From Maricaulis sp017643475 (lineage in GTDB: Bacteria > Pseudomonadota > Alphaproteobacteria > Caulobacterales > Maricaulaceae), in assembly GCF_047123815.1 (NCBI RefSeq), contig NZ_CP138920.1, forward strand, positions 2,604,001-2,668,000: DNA of 64,000 nt, given 5' to 3'. Shown here one piece after another: positions 47,744 to 56,745 of the stretch. The notes beneath the pieces are model-generated. The model ran no database searches. It was not told the DNA's origin and was given only the letters and a program-made list of their open reading frames with translations. Positions within the stretch are counted from its first letter, which is position 1, and the number at the start of each line of letters is the position of its first letter. The position numbers and the translations under genes were made by a program.

Positions 47744-49215
47744 GCGGCGGAGGTTCGTGCCAGCAACTCCCTGAACGCCTTCACTTCCTTGCGGCTGACC
47801 GGGACCTCTGCGCCGGTGGACAGTCGGGCGGTGTATTTGCTGCCCGTCTCGCTTTTCACCTCCGACACATGTTCCAGATTGACGCTGTATGAGCGATGCA
47901 GGCGGTGGAGGCCTCCCGCGAGCGCGTCTGTCAGCGTCGCCAGGCTGCGATTGTCGAGATGCTGGCCGCCATTGGCCAGGTGAACCTCGGTGTAGTTTCC
48001 CGCCGCCCTGAGATAGACGATGTCAGCGCGATCGACGACGATCATGCGACCCGTGGTCAAAATCTTGAACTGGGTGGGCGCCGGACCGGTTTTCGGGACG
48101 ACAAGGTCCGGTAGTCGCAAGCTCAGATATCCCCACATCGCCAGCATCAGCGCATAGACCGCCCGGTCCAGGAAATCGCCGGGCAGGCGCAACGCGTACC
48201 AGGCGATGACGGCGAGAACAGCGGAGAGCCAGCGTGTGTGCCCACTGGCAAACAGGCCCAGCCATGTTGCGGTGGCGAACAGGGCGACGGCCACGGCAAA
48301 GCTGGACTTAGCATCATACCCCGGCGCCCAGAGCGCGTAGAGCGTGATGGCGATCATCGAGCCGGCCTGCAGAGCCAGCCCGGCATGATTGTTTGATGGC
48401 CAGCGGGTGATGGCAAAACGCAGCTGGGCCAGTCCGAAGATCAGGAGAAAGCCGAATTGCGCAGCCTGGCGAGGCTGGTGCCAGTCATAGGTATAGTTGA
48501 TGAAAGCGCGCGAAACCTCGGCGCCACCCGCCAGGAAGAGGGCCGCCAAGGCGGATGCCAGATACCAGGCTCGCGGATCTGAATGCGAACGTCCAAGCCA
48601 GGCAATGCCGACGGCAAGAGCCAGCAGGGCGCCACCGGTCAGGACGAGCGGAAAATAGGCGCGCAGGGGACGGCGGTCATCAGCACGATAGGGCGTGATC
48701 GCCAGTGCCTGCAAAATGACCATCGGCTCATAGCCAGCGCGGTGGCTGGAGAATTCCACAAGCAGTTGATTGCCGCTTTCCCGGATCAAATCGGGCGGGA
48801 TGGAGAAAACCGCGTCGATCCTGCCGGGGCTTTCAGCTCTGGAGGTGGCGGCGGGGCTGCCCTTCTCTCCGATCAGGACACCATTCCAGTAGATACGCCC
48901 GGAAAACGGCCCTGCGCTCCGCACGGCGAGAGGGCCGTTCAGCCCTTCCAGCTCCACATCTCTCCAAAGCACCCAGCCCAAGGTTTCCGGTGCCGGCAAG
49001 CGATAGATGGATGTAGTTTCCTCGGGCCAGCTGGCGCTTTCCATCTGATCCAGGTCGAGGGCTTCATCGATGAAGTGAACAGCCGTTGCATGATTGGCCG
49101 GGGGCGGCGCAGTCGGTGTGCCCAGCACCAGCAGTGCCAGCACAGCCAGCATCAGCACACCCAGTTCAAGTCCGGGGCGCAGGGCTGAAAATCGTTTGAG
49201 CCATTCATCCGACAT
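47740..49215 (-). CDS. Membrane-anchored LytTR-domain DNA-binding protein
   Basis: A 491-residue protein: one N-terminal helix (about 13-33), a periplasmic beta-rich domain (about 45-190; includes WNGVLIGEKG, like a carbohydrate-binding sandwich), seven membrane helices (about 200-370), and a C-terminal LytTR domain (about 390-485; LHRSYSVNLEHVSEV). This is a one-component sensor: an outside signal would change DNA binding at the membrane. No target genes or LytTR sites were identified. The ATG at 49215 is chosen because it starts just before the first helix. Confidence 0.85.
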   Translation of the reverse strand: MSDEWLKRFSALRPGLELGVLMLAVLALLVLGTPTAPPPANHATAVHFIDEALDLDQMESASWPEETTSIYRLPAPETLGWVLWRDVELEGLNGPLAVRSAGPFSGRIYWNGVLIGEKGSPAATSRAESPGRIDAVFSIPPDLIRESGNQLLVEFSSHRAGYEPMVILQALAITPYRADDRRPLRAYFPLVLTGGALLALAVGIAWLGRSHSDPRAWYLASALAALFLAGGAEVSRAFINYTYDWHQPRQAAQFGFLLIFGLAQLRFAITRWPSNNHAGLALQAGSMIAITLYALWAPGYDAKSSFAVAVALFATATWLGLFASGHTRWLSAVLAVIAWYALRLPGDFLDRAVYALMLAMWGYLSLRLPDLVVPKTGPAPTQFKILTTGRMIVVDRADIVYLRAAGNYTEVHLANGGQHLDNRSLATLTDALAGGLHRLHRSYSVNLEHVSEVKSETGSKYTARLSTGAEVPVSRKEVKAFRELLARTSAA

Positions 49216-49309
49216 AGGAGCAATTCGCCCCTTTTTGCTCCCGCGGGCAAGGGGCAGGTGCAATTCCGAAATCAGCGCCGGGGGGTGCTGAACAAGACGA
49301 GGATGATAA

Positions 49310-50335
49310 ATGTTGATTGTGAATACGCTAGCCGCGCTTGCCGGAGCCCTGTCGCTGCAAACGCCCCAGGAAGAGGCGCAGAGCCGATTTGACGCCTTTG
49401 CCCAGGAATTCCCGGCGCTGAACCTCACCGTGATGGTCGAGGGTGAAGCCGTGTTCGAGGCCGAGGGCGGTATCGCCCGCACGGAGCTGGACGGTCTGGA
49501 GACCGACTATAACTTCTACTCAATCGCCAAACTCCTGACTTCGATGGCCTATGCCCGCCTGCAGGCTGAACAGGGGTTGGATCTGGATACCCTCGTCCGC
49601 GAGATCGATCCGGATCTGCCCGAACATTATGGGGCGGTGACGCTGCGCCATCTTCTCAATCACCGGGCCGGGGTGCGCCATTATCAGGGGCGCGGCGACT
49701 GGCGCAGATTTGCTGAGCGCCGCTGTGAGCGGCCGGCCGATGCGCTGGGACATTTCATTGATGATCCGCTGATCCATGCGCCGGGTTCGGATGTCCAGTA
49801 CACGACGTTCGGCTATGTGCTGCTGAGCCATCTTCTGGTCCAGATCACTGAAACCGAAAGTTTTGACGCGGCGATGTCCTCGGTTCTCGGCGAGACTTAC
49901 CTCGCCCAGACGGATCGTGAGGGCGCCGAGAAAGCCGCCAACATGTTTGGCAATCTGCGTCGTGCAAACCCGCTGGAGGACATGTCCGCCGAATGCAAGT
50001 TCGGTGGTGGCGGCTTGCTGGCATCGGCGCATGATCTGGCAAATATGGGGCAGGCCCTGGCGACAGGTGAGGTGCTGGAACTGGAGCTGCTGGCCGCATC
50101 AATCAGCGAGGAGCAGGGCGCTTTTGGCACCGCTGCCGGCTTCAGCGAGGCCAACAACGCCCACTATGCCGCGCACTCCGGTGGATCATCAGGCGGCCGC
50201 GCCTTCCTGCTGGTCTTTATCGAGCCGCAGGTGGTGGTGGCGGTGACGTCAAATTATGACGGGCCCAATCACGGTGAATTCGCCATCGGCATGGCGGGAT
50301 TGCTGGGCGGTTTGGATGTTTCGCGTCCACAATAG
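49310..50335 (+). CDS. Serine hydrolase, beta-lactamase class C family
   Basis: A 341-residue secreted or periplasmic serine hydrolase. SxxK is SIAK at residues 71-74. The second motif, normally Y-x-N, reads Y-T-T (164-166, then FGYVL), so the usual Asn is replaced by Thr; the third motif is HSGGSSGG. It is an esterase or D-aminopeptidase-like protein more likely than a resistance enzyme. Signal peptide is weak but hydrophobic (about 1-18). ATG has GAGG in front. Confidence 0.85.
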   Translation: MLIVNTLAALAGALSLQTPQEEAQSRFDAFAQEFPALNLTVMVEGEAVFEAEGGIARTELDGLETDYNFYSIAKLLTSMAYARLQAEQGLDLDTLVREIDPDLPEHYGAVTLRHLLNHRAGVRHYQGRGDWRRFAERRCERPADALGHFIDDPLIHAPGSDVQYTTFGYVLLSHLLVQITETESFDAAMSSVLGETYLAQTDREGAEKAANMFGNLRRANPLEDMSAECKFGGGGLLASAHDLANMGQALATGEVLELELLAASISEEQGAFGTAAGFSEANNAHYAAHSGGSSGGRAFLLVFIEPQVVVAVTSNYDGPNHGEFAIGMAGLLGGLDVSRPQ

Positions 50336-51307
50336 CGTAGAGCAGGCGCCCCCGGAGACCATCGCCCGGGGGGGGCAGCCGGTCTGCCCGTCCGCTCGAA
50401 CGGCCTTGTGGAGCATGTTTCCATAACCCTCTGTGACGCAGTCATAACCCGCATAATACCCACGTTCGGAGAGTAGGCGGTGCAGGCGTGGCAGATTGTA
50501 CGGTGGAACGGCTGCGAACATGTGATGTTCCAGATGAAAATTAACATGGTTGGGCGCAACGAACGGGCGCTCCCACCAGCGTGGTCGTGTCGTGTGCGTA
50601 TTGCGCCGCGATTCGGTGTCATAACGATCCGCCGCGACACCATGTTCGCCGATATTGCGCACGCGCATTATGACGGGGTAGACGAAGATGCGTGCCAGCC
50701 ACCACAGGGCGATCGCCCAGGGTGCCCCCGCCAGCGTCAACACGCTAAGCAATACGATCTGGAAGGCGATAAAGGGAGCCTTGCCTGCAAGGGTCGGGTT
50801 TTGCCAGAGCAAAGCAAGTTCCTTGAAGCCGGTTTGCCCGGTGAGGTCGCGAACGAACTTGCGGCGCAGGCTTTCCTTGGTAACCGGATAGTCTTTCACC
50901 AGGCCCTGATCAGGATCGAGCTCCGTCCCGGCATGTTTGTGGTGGTTCAGGTGATAGTCCCGGTAGAGCTTAAGCGGGACATCCACCGCAGCGCCACCTA
51001 TCCAGCGACCAACCAACGTGTTCAAGACCTCGCTTCGAAAGAGAGCATTGTGCGCGCAATCGTGCAGCAAGATCGCGAACGCCAGCTGGCGTCCGGCGAT
51101 CAGGGCGACGGACATCAGGATCGTGAGCGGGTTCGGCCAGAGAATGGCGGGCACGAAAGCCAGCGCCAGGGTCAGCAGATTGCCGGCCAGCATCAGGCCG
51201 CCTTGCCAGTTCGTCGTTTCCGACAAAGCGCGCAATTCCTCCCGGCTCAGGCAATCACCGAGTTGGAGATCATTTCCATTTCGACCGCTCATCGGATGCT
51301 CCGACAT
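50249..51307 (-). CDS. Fatty acid desaturase family protein
   Basis: A 352-residue di-iron membrane enzyme. All three histidine boxes are present: HDCAH (about residue 78), HLNHH (about 114) and HLEHH (about 258). Several hydrophobic helices surround them. It introduces a double bond in an acyl chain, or acts on a related lipid; the substrate is unknown. The 3' end overlaps the serine hydrolase gene on the other strand by 87 bp, and the last 30 residues look like read-through. A second ATG at 51292 with a better ribosome site (GGAG) would lose five residues. Confidence 0.87.
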   Translation of the reverse strand: MSEHPMSGRNGNDLQLGDCLSREELRALSETTNWQGGLMLAGNLLTLALAFVPAILWPNPLTILMSVALIAGRQLAFAILLHDCAHNALFRSEVLNTLVGRWIGGAAVDVPLKLYRDYHLNHHKHAGTELDPDQGLVKDYPVTKESLRRKFVRDLTGQTGFKELALLWQNPTLAGKAPFIAFQIVLLSVLTLAGAPWAIALWWLARIFVYPVIMRVRNIGEHGVAADRYDTESRRNTHTTRPRWWERPFVAPNHVNFHLEHHMFAAVPPYNLPRLHRLLSERGYYAGYDCVTEGYGNMLHKAVRADGQTGCPPRAMVSGGACSTLLWTRNIQTAQQSRHADGEFTVIGPVII

Positions 51308-51359
51308 TGTTCTGGCCGGAGTGTTGCGCAATTGAGCGAAAATGCAAAATCGGTTCGCT

Positions 51360-52220
51360 CTAGCGGTGTGCCGCCACCAGCGTTTCCCAGTCTTCGATCG
51401 GATCGCGACGGAAGACATTCAGGCCTGCAGCCTCGAAAGCCCCACGAACCCATTCTTCCTGTTCCGTCAGCAAGCCGGACAGGATGACCTTGCCGCCCGG
51501 CGCCAGCGCCTTGGCAATGTCGGGGGCCAGATCAACCAGTGGCCGTGCCAGAATGTTGGCAAAGATCAGCTCAAATTCGCGGCCTGCAAGCCGCTCGTGA
51601 TCCAGACCTTCGGCAAGAATTACCTCGATGCCGGGTGTGCCGTTTTTCTCGCAATTGGCTTGGCTTTCCTCGACAGACTCCGGGTCGACATCGGAGGCCA
51701 AGATGCTGGCATCAGGCAGGGTTTTCGCGGCGGCAATGGCCAGGACTGCCGTGCCGCAACCCAGATCGAGCACGGTTTTGGGGCCTTCGCCTTGGCTGAG
51801 CATCTCGTCGAAAGCCATGAGGCAGCCGCGCGTTGTACCGTGATGACCCGTTCCGAAGGCCGGGCCAGCTTCGATCTCCAGGCCGATTTTTTCCGCTGAG
51901 ACTTGCTCGCGATCATGTTCGCCGAAGACGACGAAACGGCCTGCATCGACCGGCTTCAATCCCGCCAGTGAAAGCTTGACCCAGTCTTCTTCCGGCATTG
52001 GGCCACAGGCGATGATCATATCGTCCAGCAAGCCTGCAGAGCGGCGGACCGCGGCTTCGTCGGGCTCGACGTCGAAAATGAGATCCAGCCGCGCCACCTC
52101 GCCTTCGTCGAAGAGTGACCAGGAGGTCATCCCCTCAGGGCCTGCCTCGTCCAGGCGTTGAACGATGTCGGCGAGCCGGGAGAAATCGGAATGCGCGGTG
52201 AGGCGCCAGAATTGCGTCAT
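51360..52220 (-). CDS. prmA: Ribosomal protein L11 methyltransferase
   Basis: A 286-residue SAM enzyme that trimethylates L11. The C-terminal methyltransferase domain shows the substrate-pocket motif AFGTGHHGTT, motif I VLDLGCGTAVLAIAAAK, SDVDPESVEESQ, and NILARPLVDLAP. The N-terminal part is the L11-binding domain. ATG at 52220 has AAGGA six bases upstream; an earlier frame at 52271 would run into the YccF gene region without need. Confidence 0.94.
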   Translation of the reverse strand: MTQFWRLTAHSDFSRLADIVQRLDEAGPEGMTSWSLFDEGEVARLDLIFDVEPDEAAVRRSAGLLDDMIIACGPMPEEDWVKLSLAGLKPVDAGRFVVFGEHDREQVSAEKIGLEIEAGPAFGTGHHGTTRGCLMAFDEMLSQGEGPKTVLDLGCGTAVLAIAAAKTLPDASILASDVDPESVEESQANCEKNGTPGIEVILAEGLDHERLAGREFELIFANILARPLVDLAPDIAKALAPGGKVILSGLLTEQEEWVRGAFEAAGLNVFRRDPIEDWETLVAAHR

Positions 52221-52276
52221 GAAAAGTCCTTTTCTGGCGTGGTGTTTGGACCGCTCCGGCAAGAAGATCAAGCGTG

Positions 52277-52756
52277 CTAGAGCTTGGCCTTGGCGTGTTC
52301 CAGCTCGATTTCGTCAGCCAGTGCTGTCGGTACAATCTTCACACCGAACGGAGTCAGGGCGACCGGCGCCAGTTTGAAATGCGCCATGGCATTGGGCAGA
52401 CAGATCGGGATGGTGATGATCGGCAGACAGGCGATTAGGTTCATCAGACCTGAAAACAGGTGGGTCAGGGCCAGCATCCAGCCAAAGGTCAAAAGCCAAA
52501 CGACGTTGGCGAGGAATTTGACAATACCGCCCGCCGTTTCGAAATCATCCGGGGCGGGCTCCTGCCCATTGGCCTGCTTGTAGGCATTCACGGCCTGTTT
52601 GGAGACGGGGCGCCGTCCGAACGGCCAGAAGCTGTAACCGATCATCGGCAACAGGAAGGTCAAGAGCGGAAACAGGATGATTGCTCCCAACAGGTAAAGC
52701 AGGCCGACAAAAAATCCGCCAAGAATTAACCAGATGATGTTCGCAAGCAGGGCCAT
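52277..52756 (-). CDS. YccF-like inner-membrane protein
   Basis: A 159-residue protein with two YccF-type repeats: each has a helix opening with N-x-x-W-L-L/I (ANIIWLILGG; ANVVWLLTFGW) and a following helix pair, then PFGVKIVPTAL. YccF proteins are of unknown function. It is transcribed together with prmA (57-bp gap) and downstream of the helicase gene. Confidence 0.85.
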   Translation of the reverse strand: MALLANIIWLILGGFFVGLLYLLGAIILFPLLTFLLPMIGYSFWPFGRRPVSKQAVNAYKQANGQEPAPDDFETAGGIVKFLANVVWLLTFGWMLALTHLFSGLMNLIACLPIITIPICLPNAMAHFKLAPVALTPFGVKIVPTALADEIELEHAKAKL

Positions 52757-52777
52757 GAAATCTCTGTATCGGGCCGG

Positions 52778-55069
52778 TTACGGCAGATCCCTCAAAAAGC
52801 TCTCCACCACTTTCTTCAGGCCGGCCTTGTCGAATTGGACGGAGTATTTCTCGCCATCGGCTTTCTTCACGGTTCCATAGCCGAACTTGTCGTGGAAGAC
52901 GCGGTCGCCGGCTTTCCACTTGCCGTTCTTGTCGGATCCGCCGCTGGAAATGACCTTGGCCTTGGCGTTGATCGTCGGCGGGTCGGAGCGGCGGCCGGAC
53001 TGGGTATTGGCCTGATAGCGTTTCCAGCCGGGTGAGGAATAGCTCGACGCCATCGGATCGGCATTGGCGGTGAAGCTTTCGCGACCGGGGCCGCCGTCAT
53101 AATAGCCGGTCTCGGACCTGGCCTCGACATGATCGACGGGCATTTCATCAATGAAGCGTGACGGGATGACGGCCTGCCAGCGGCCATAGATCATGCGGTT
53201 GGCGGTGAAGGAGATCACCGCCTGTTCGCGGGCGCGGGTAATGCCGACATAGGCCAGGCGTCGTTCCTCCTCGAGCGAACGCGTGCCGCCTTCATCCAGG
53301 GACCGCTGGGAGGGGAAGACGGTTTCTTCCCACCCGGGCAGGAAGACCAGCGGGAATTCCAGGCCCTTGGCCGCATGCAGCGTCATCAGGGAGACTTCGT
53401 CTTCCTCGGTTGTGCGATCGGCATCGGTGACCAGGGAGACGTGTTCCAGATAGGCTTCCAGGGTTTCCCATTCGCCCATGGAGCGGATGAGTTCCTTGAG
53501 GTTCTCCAGACGGCCCGCCGCCTGGGGCGTCTTGTCCTCGCGCCACATGGCGGTATAGCCGCTTTCGTCCAGCACGATCTCTGCCAGTTCATCCAGGCGA
53601 GATTGCTCGGACTGTTCACGCCAGCGTTCCAGGTCGCGCAGGAAGACACTCAGCGCAGTCTTGGCCTTGCCGCGGATCTCGTCCGTACCCAAGAGACGCC
53701 GGGTGGCCTCGGTCATGGGAACCTGCATCGCGCGTGCTGCAACAGCGATCTTCTGCACAGTTGTATCGCCAATGCCACGCTTGGGCGTGTTGACGATGCG
53801 CTCGAAGGCGAGATCGTCTTCCGGCGACCGGACGAGGCGCAGATAGGCATGGGCATCGCGCACTTCCGCGCGCTCGAAGAAGCGCGGGCCGCCGATCACC
53901 TTGTAAGGCAGGCCCAGCATGATGAAACGGTCCTCGAAGGCGCGCATCTGCCAGGAGGCGCGAACCAGTACCGCGGCGTCGGAATAATAGCGGCCCTTGG
54001 AGCTCCAGTTCTCGATTTCCTCGGCAACGAAACGCGCTTCCGCCTCGCCATCCCAGATGCCGCGTACCTGGACTTTCTCGCCGCCATCATCCTCGGTCCA
54101 CAACGTTTTTCCGAGACGCGAGCGATTGGCCGCGATCAGCCCGGAAGCGGCTGCCAGGATATGCTCGGTCGAGCGATAATTGCGTTCCAGGCGGACGACA
54201 TGGGCACCCGGGAAGTCCTTCTCGAAGCGCAGGATGTTGTCAACCTCGGCGCCGCGCCAGCCATAGATCGACTGGTCGTCATCGCCCACACAACAGATAT
54301 TGCCTGTGCCCTGGGCCAGAAGGCGCAGCCAGAGATACTGGGAGACGTTGGTGTCCTGGTACTCGTCGACCAGGATGTAGCGGAACTTCTTGTGATACTC
54401 GGCCAGCACATCGGTATGGTCCTTGAAGATGTGCAGGGTGTGCAGCAGCAGGTCCCCGAAGTCGCAGCAATTGAGCGTTTTCAGGCGTTCCTGGTAGATG
54501 GTGTAGAGGCCCTGGCCACGGCCTTCGGCAAAGGTCCACTTGTCCTCTTCTCCCAGTTGTTCCGGCTTGAGGCCGCGGTTTTTCCAGCCATCGATCAGCG
54601 AGGCGAGATGGCGGGGTGTCCAGCGTTTCTCGTCGATGTTTTCGGCCTGGATGATCTGTTTCAAGAGGCGTAGCTGGTCATCCGTATCCAGGATGGTGAA
54701 ATTGGATTTCAGCCCGACCAGTTCGGCATGGCGACGCAGGATCTGGGCGGAGATCGAGTGGAAGGTGCCCAGCCACGGCACGCCTTCGACCGCCTCACCG
54801 ATGATCTTGCCGACACGCTCTTTCATCTCCCGAGCGGCCTTGTTGGTGAAGGTCACCGACAGGATCTGCCAGGGCTGGGCGCGACCGGTGGCCAGGATAT
54901 GTGCCAGGCGGGTGGTCAGCACCCGTGTCTTGCCCGTGCCGGCACCGGCCAGCACAAGGACCGGACCCTCAACGGCTTCGACCGCTTCACGCTGTTCGGC
55001 ATTGAGCCCTTCAAGATAAGGCGAGGGCGGCGCCGGGCGCGCCATGTCGGAGATGGAAAGTTCGGACAT
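52778..55069 (-). CDS. UvrD/PcrA family DNA helicase
   Basis: A 763-residue superfamily 1A helicase for nucleotide-excision and mismatch repair and fork restart. Walker A is GAGTGKT at residues 42-48; further motifs: VDEYQDTN (II), GDDDQSIYGWRG (III), VRLERNYRST (IV), VSLMTLHAAKGLEFP (V) and YVGITRARE (VI). The C-terminal GDRVFHDKFGYGTV segment is the Tudor-like domain that binds RNA polymerase. ATG at 55069 is preferred to GTG three bases earlier. Confidence 0.95.
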   Translation of the reverse strand: MSELSISDMARPAPPSPYLEGLNAEQREAVEAVEGPVLVLAGAGTGKTRVLTTRLAHILATGRAQPWQILSVTFTNKAAREMKERVGKIIGEAVEGVPWLGTFHSISAQILRRHAELVGLKSNFTILDTDDQLRLLKQIIQAENIDEKRWTPRHLASLIDGWKNRGLKPEQLGEEDKWTFAEGRGQGLYTIYQERLKTLNCCDFGDLLLHTLHIFKDHTDVLAEYHKKFRYILVDEYQDTNVSQYLWLRLLAQGTGNICCVGDDDQSIYGWRGAEVDNILRFEKDFPGAHVVRLERNYRSTEHILAAASGLIAANRSRLGKTLWTEDDGGEKVQVRGIWDGEAEARFVAEEIENWSSKGRYYSDAAVLVRASWQMRAFEDRFIMLGLPYKVIGGPRFFERAEVRDAHAYLRLVRSPEDDLAFERIVNTPKRGIGDTTVQKIAVAARAMQVPMTEATRRLLGTDEIRGKAKTALSVFLRDLERWREQSEQSRLDELAEIVLDESGYTAMWREDKTPQAAGRLENLKELIRSMGEWETLEAYLEHVSLVTDADRTTEEDEVSLMTLHAAKGLEFPLVFLPGWEETVFPSQRSLDEGGTRSLEEERRLAYVGITRAREQAVISFTANRMIYGRWQAVIPSRFIDEMPVDHVEARSETGYYDGGPGRESFTANADPMASSYSSPGWKRYQANTQSGRRSDPPTINAKAKVISSGGSDKNGKWKAGDRVFHDKFGYGTVKKADGEKYSVQFDKAGLKKVVESFLRDLP

Positions 55070-55157
55070 CACAATCTAGGGTCTTGGCAGTCGATAAAAC
55101 GAGTCGATAATCGAACTACTCTGGACCGATTGCGGCCATTTCCCAAGGGAGGGATGT

Positions 55158-55685
55158 GTGTTTGTTCGTTTTTTGTTCGCAATTTCAATGCTGATGCTGG
55201 CTGGCTGTGCATCGACGACTGTTCCGACCGAAAGCAGTCTGGCGGGCCTCACAAATTCCAGTTCACCCATCGATGTTCCTGAAATCGCCATTCTGCCTTT
55301 ACGGCTTCAGGTTTCAGATGATTCCTGGGGCGAGGTCGGTGCTGTCCGGATCGCGGGCCGGATGCGTTATGTGCTCCTGCTGCCATCACGTCAGCTGGGG
55401 CGGGCTGGAAGTAGCGTTGATGAGCACTGGATCGGCGCACAGGCTGAGGCTGCCCATGTTTATCTGGGGGATCTGGATGGCGATGGGGTGCGGGAAATTC
55501 TGATCCAGGAGACCAGAGGGAGTTTCTCGACATCCCGATTGTTGGGCGGTCAACTGACCAGCGATGAGCAGTGGCCGTTGTTTTGGCATATCGAGATGTT
55601 CGGAGATGAGGTCGCTGAACGCGTTATCCCGGACATGGAATTTCTAACGACACTTCGTGCGGACGCGTTCGCAACAGACGAATAG
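55158..55685 (+). CDS. Unknown lipoprotein with FG-GAP/VCBS-like motif
   Basis: A 175-residue lipoprotein: signal ending LAGC (GTG start with AAGGGAGG before it). The mid part contains YLGDLDGDGVREI, the calcium-binding DxDxDG loop found in FG-GAP/VCBS repeats; only one copy is obvious. Role unknown; likely an envelope protein. It runs opposite to the helicase gene. Confidence 0.75.
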   Translation: MFVRFLFAISMLMLAGCASTTVPTESSLAGLTNSSSPIDVPEIAILPLRLQVSDDSWGEVGAVRIAGRMRYVLLLPSRQLGRAGSSVDEHWIGAQAEAAHVYLGDLDGDGVREILIQETRGSFSTSRLLGGQLTSDEQWPLFWHIEMFGDEVAERVIPDMEFLTTLRADAFATDE

Positions 55686-55737
55686 CTGATCTGTATTGGA
55701 TTGTTCGATCCAAGAAACGTTTGCAACTCGGACATGA

Positions 55738-55772
55738 AACGGCCCGCCGCAAAGGGGAGGCGGCGGACCGTT
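55738..55772. terminator. Possible hairpin terminator between opposed genes
   Basis: AACGGCCCGCCGC (55738-55750) pairs with GCGGCGGACCGTT (55760-55772) with one mismatch that can be a G-U pair. It lies between the lipoprotein stop at 55685 and the hemerythrin stop at 55794, so it could end either. There is no clear T-run on either side. Confidence 0.4.
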
Positions 55773-55793
55773 GGAAAGCGGGAGAGGGGGGAG

Positions 55794-56201
55794 TTACCCG
55801 GCTTTCAAAAGATCTGCCTTCGGGCTGTATTTCATGTCGATCCCGCGAATATGTGCGGTCAGCCAGAGTTTGAGAAAGGTCAGGAACTTCTCCGGCACCT
55901 GCCCGCCGCTCCCCTTGATGTCGCTGGCATAGCCGGTAAACTTGTCCAGCAGGTCCTTGTGGATCAGCTTGTGCGAGGCGATGCCGGCATAGCCGATCTG
56001 CTCCATATAGGCTTCCTCGTCACGGAAATGATCGATGGTGACCTGGCCCAGCCGGTCCACGAGAGCGATGACATCCGGTCCGCTCCGGCCCGCCTCGCGG
56101 GCGTCATAGATGTGGTTCATCAGTGACAGGATCTGCTGGTGCTCGTCATTCATCTTGTCGACGCCGACATCAAGCGAGCTGTCCCAGTTCATGAGGGGCA
56201 T
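55794..56201 (-). CDS. Bacteriohemerythrin
   Basis: A 135-residue four-helix oxygen-binding protein with a di-iron centre. All canonical ligands are in place and at the standard numbers: His21, His58, Glu62, His77, His81, His117 and Asp122. It is cytoplasmic with no membrane segment. Hemerythrins are used for oxygen sensing, storage or supply, sometimes in chemotaxis. It lies third in a leftward set with two related genes. Confidence 0.93.
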   Translation of the reverse strand: MPLMNWDSSLDVGVDKMNDEHQQILSLMNHIYDAREAGRSGPDVIALVDRLGQVTIDHFRDEEAYMEQIGYAGIASHKLIHKDLLDKFTGYASDIKGSGGQVPEKFLTFLKLWLTAHIRGIDMKYSPKADLLKAG

Positions 56202-56292
56202 GAGGAAACTCCATCAGGTTGTTTGGAGCAATCATGATAATCCCTTATAAAAATGTGGTTAACTGAAATCGGTCTGCAGCGAACCGTCGCGG

Positions 56293-56709
56293 TCAAGCCG
56301 CGAGGGAAGGCTGGACATACGGGCCCTTATCCACAAAGGAGAAGAAACCATTGGGAAATTCGCCGTTCTCGCACCGGATCATTTCCGCATACTCCACCAG
56401 ATCCGCGAGAAAGTGTTCGTGCAGCGTCCTGATCATGCCCAGCTGGCGTGCGCCTTGCTCGGAAAGGCCAGCCTCGAACTTCTCGAACTTGTCCTCGTAC
56501 GTGCAGACGAGATCATTGATCAGCATGAGAACATGAGGGCTGCCGCTGCCGTAATCCTGGGCCAGGCGAAGCTGTACGATGATCTTGTCGACATCCGCGC
56601 TCATGGATGCCGTACGCGAGGGAGAGATCGAAGAAGTCGCCATAATGTCAGCCGCACCATCATGTTTTAACCATGATGCATCATCACGTGCAGGCTGCGT
56701 GATTGCCAC
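56293..56709 (-). CDS. Degenerate hemerythrin-like protein lacking most iron ligands
   Basis: A 138-residue protein (GTG at 56709). From about residue 36 it aligns with the adjacent hemerythrin: same helix spacing, a 41-residue block of equal length, endings ADLVEYA against DKFTGYA. But the ligand positions are changed: the first His (DEH) is Val, HxxxE reads KFEKF, the first His of the HxxxH pair is Ile, and the C-terminal His/Asp are absent. One His of that pair remains. Start codons at 56643 or 56604 are alternatives. Probably an iron-free relative, perhaps a partner. Confidence 0.68.
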   Translation of the reverse strand: MAITQPARDDASWLKHDGAADIMATSSISPSRTASMSADVDKIIVQLRLAQDYGSGSPHVLMLINDLVCTYEDKFEKFEAGLSEQGARQLGMIRTLHEHFLADLVEYAEMIRCENGEFPNGFFSFVDKGPYVQPSLAA

Positions 56710-56745
56710 TTATTATATAATATTATTGCTCAGGAAGCGGAAATT

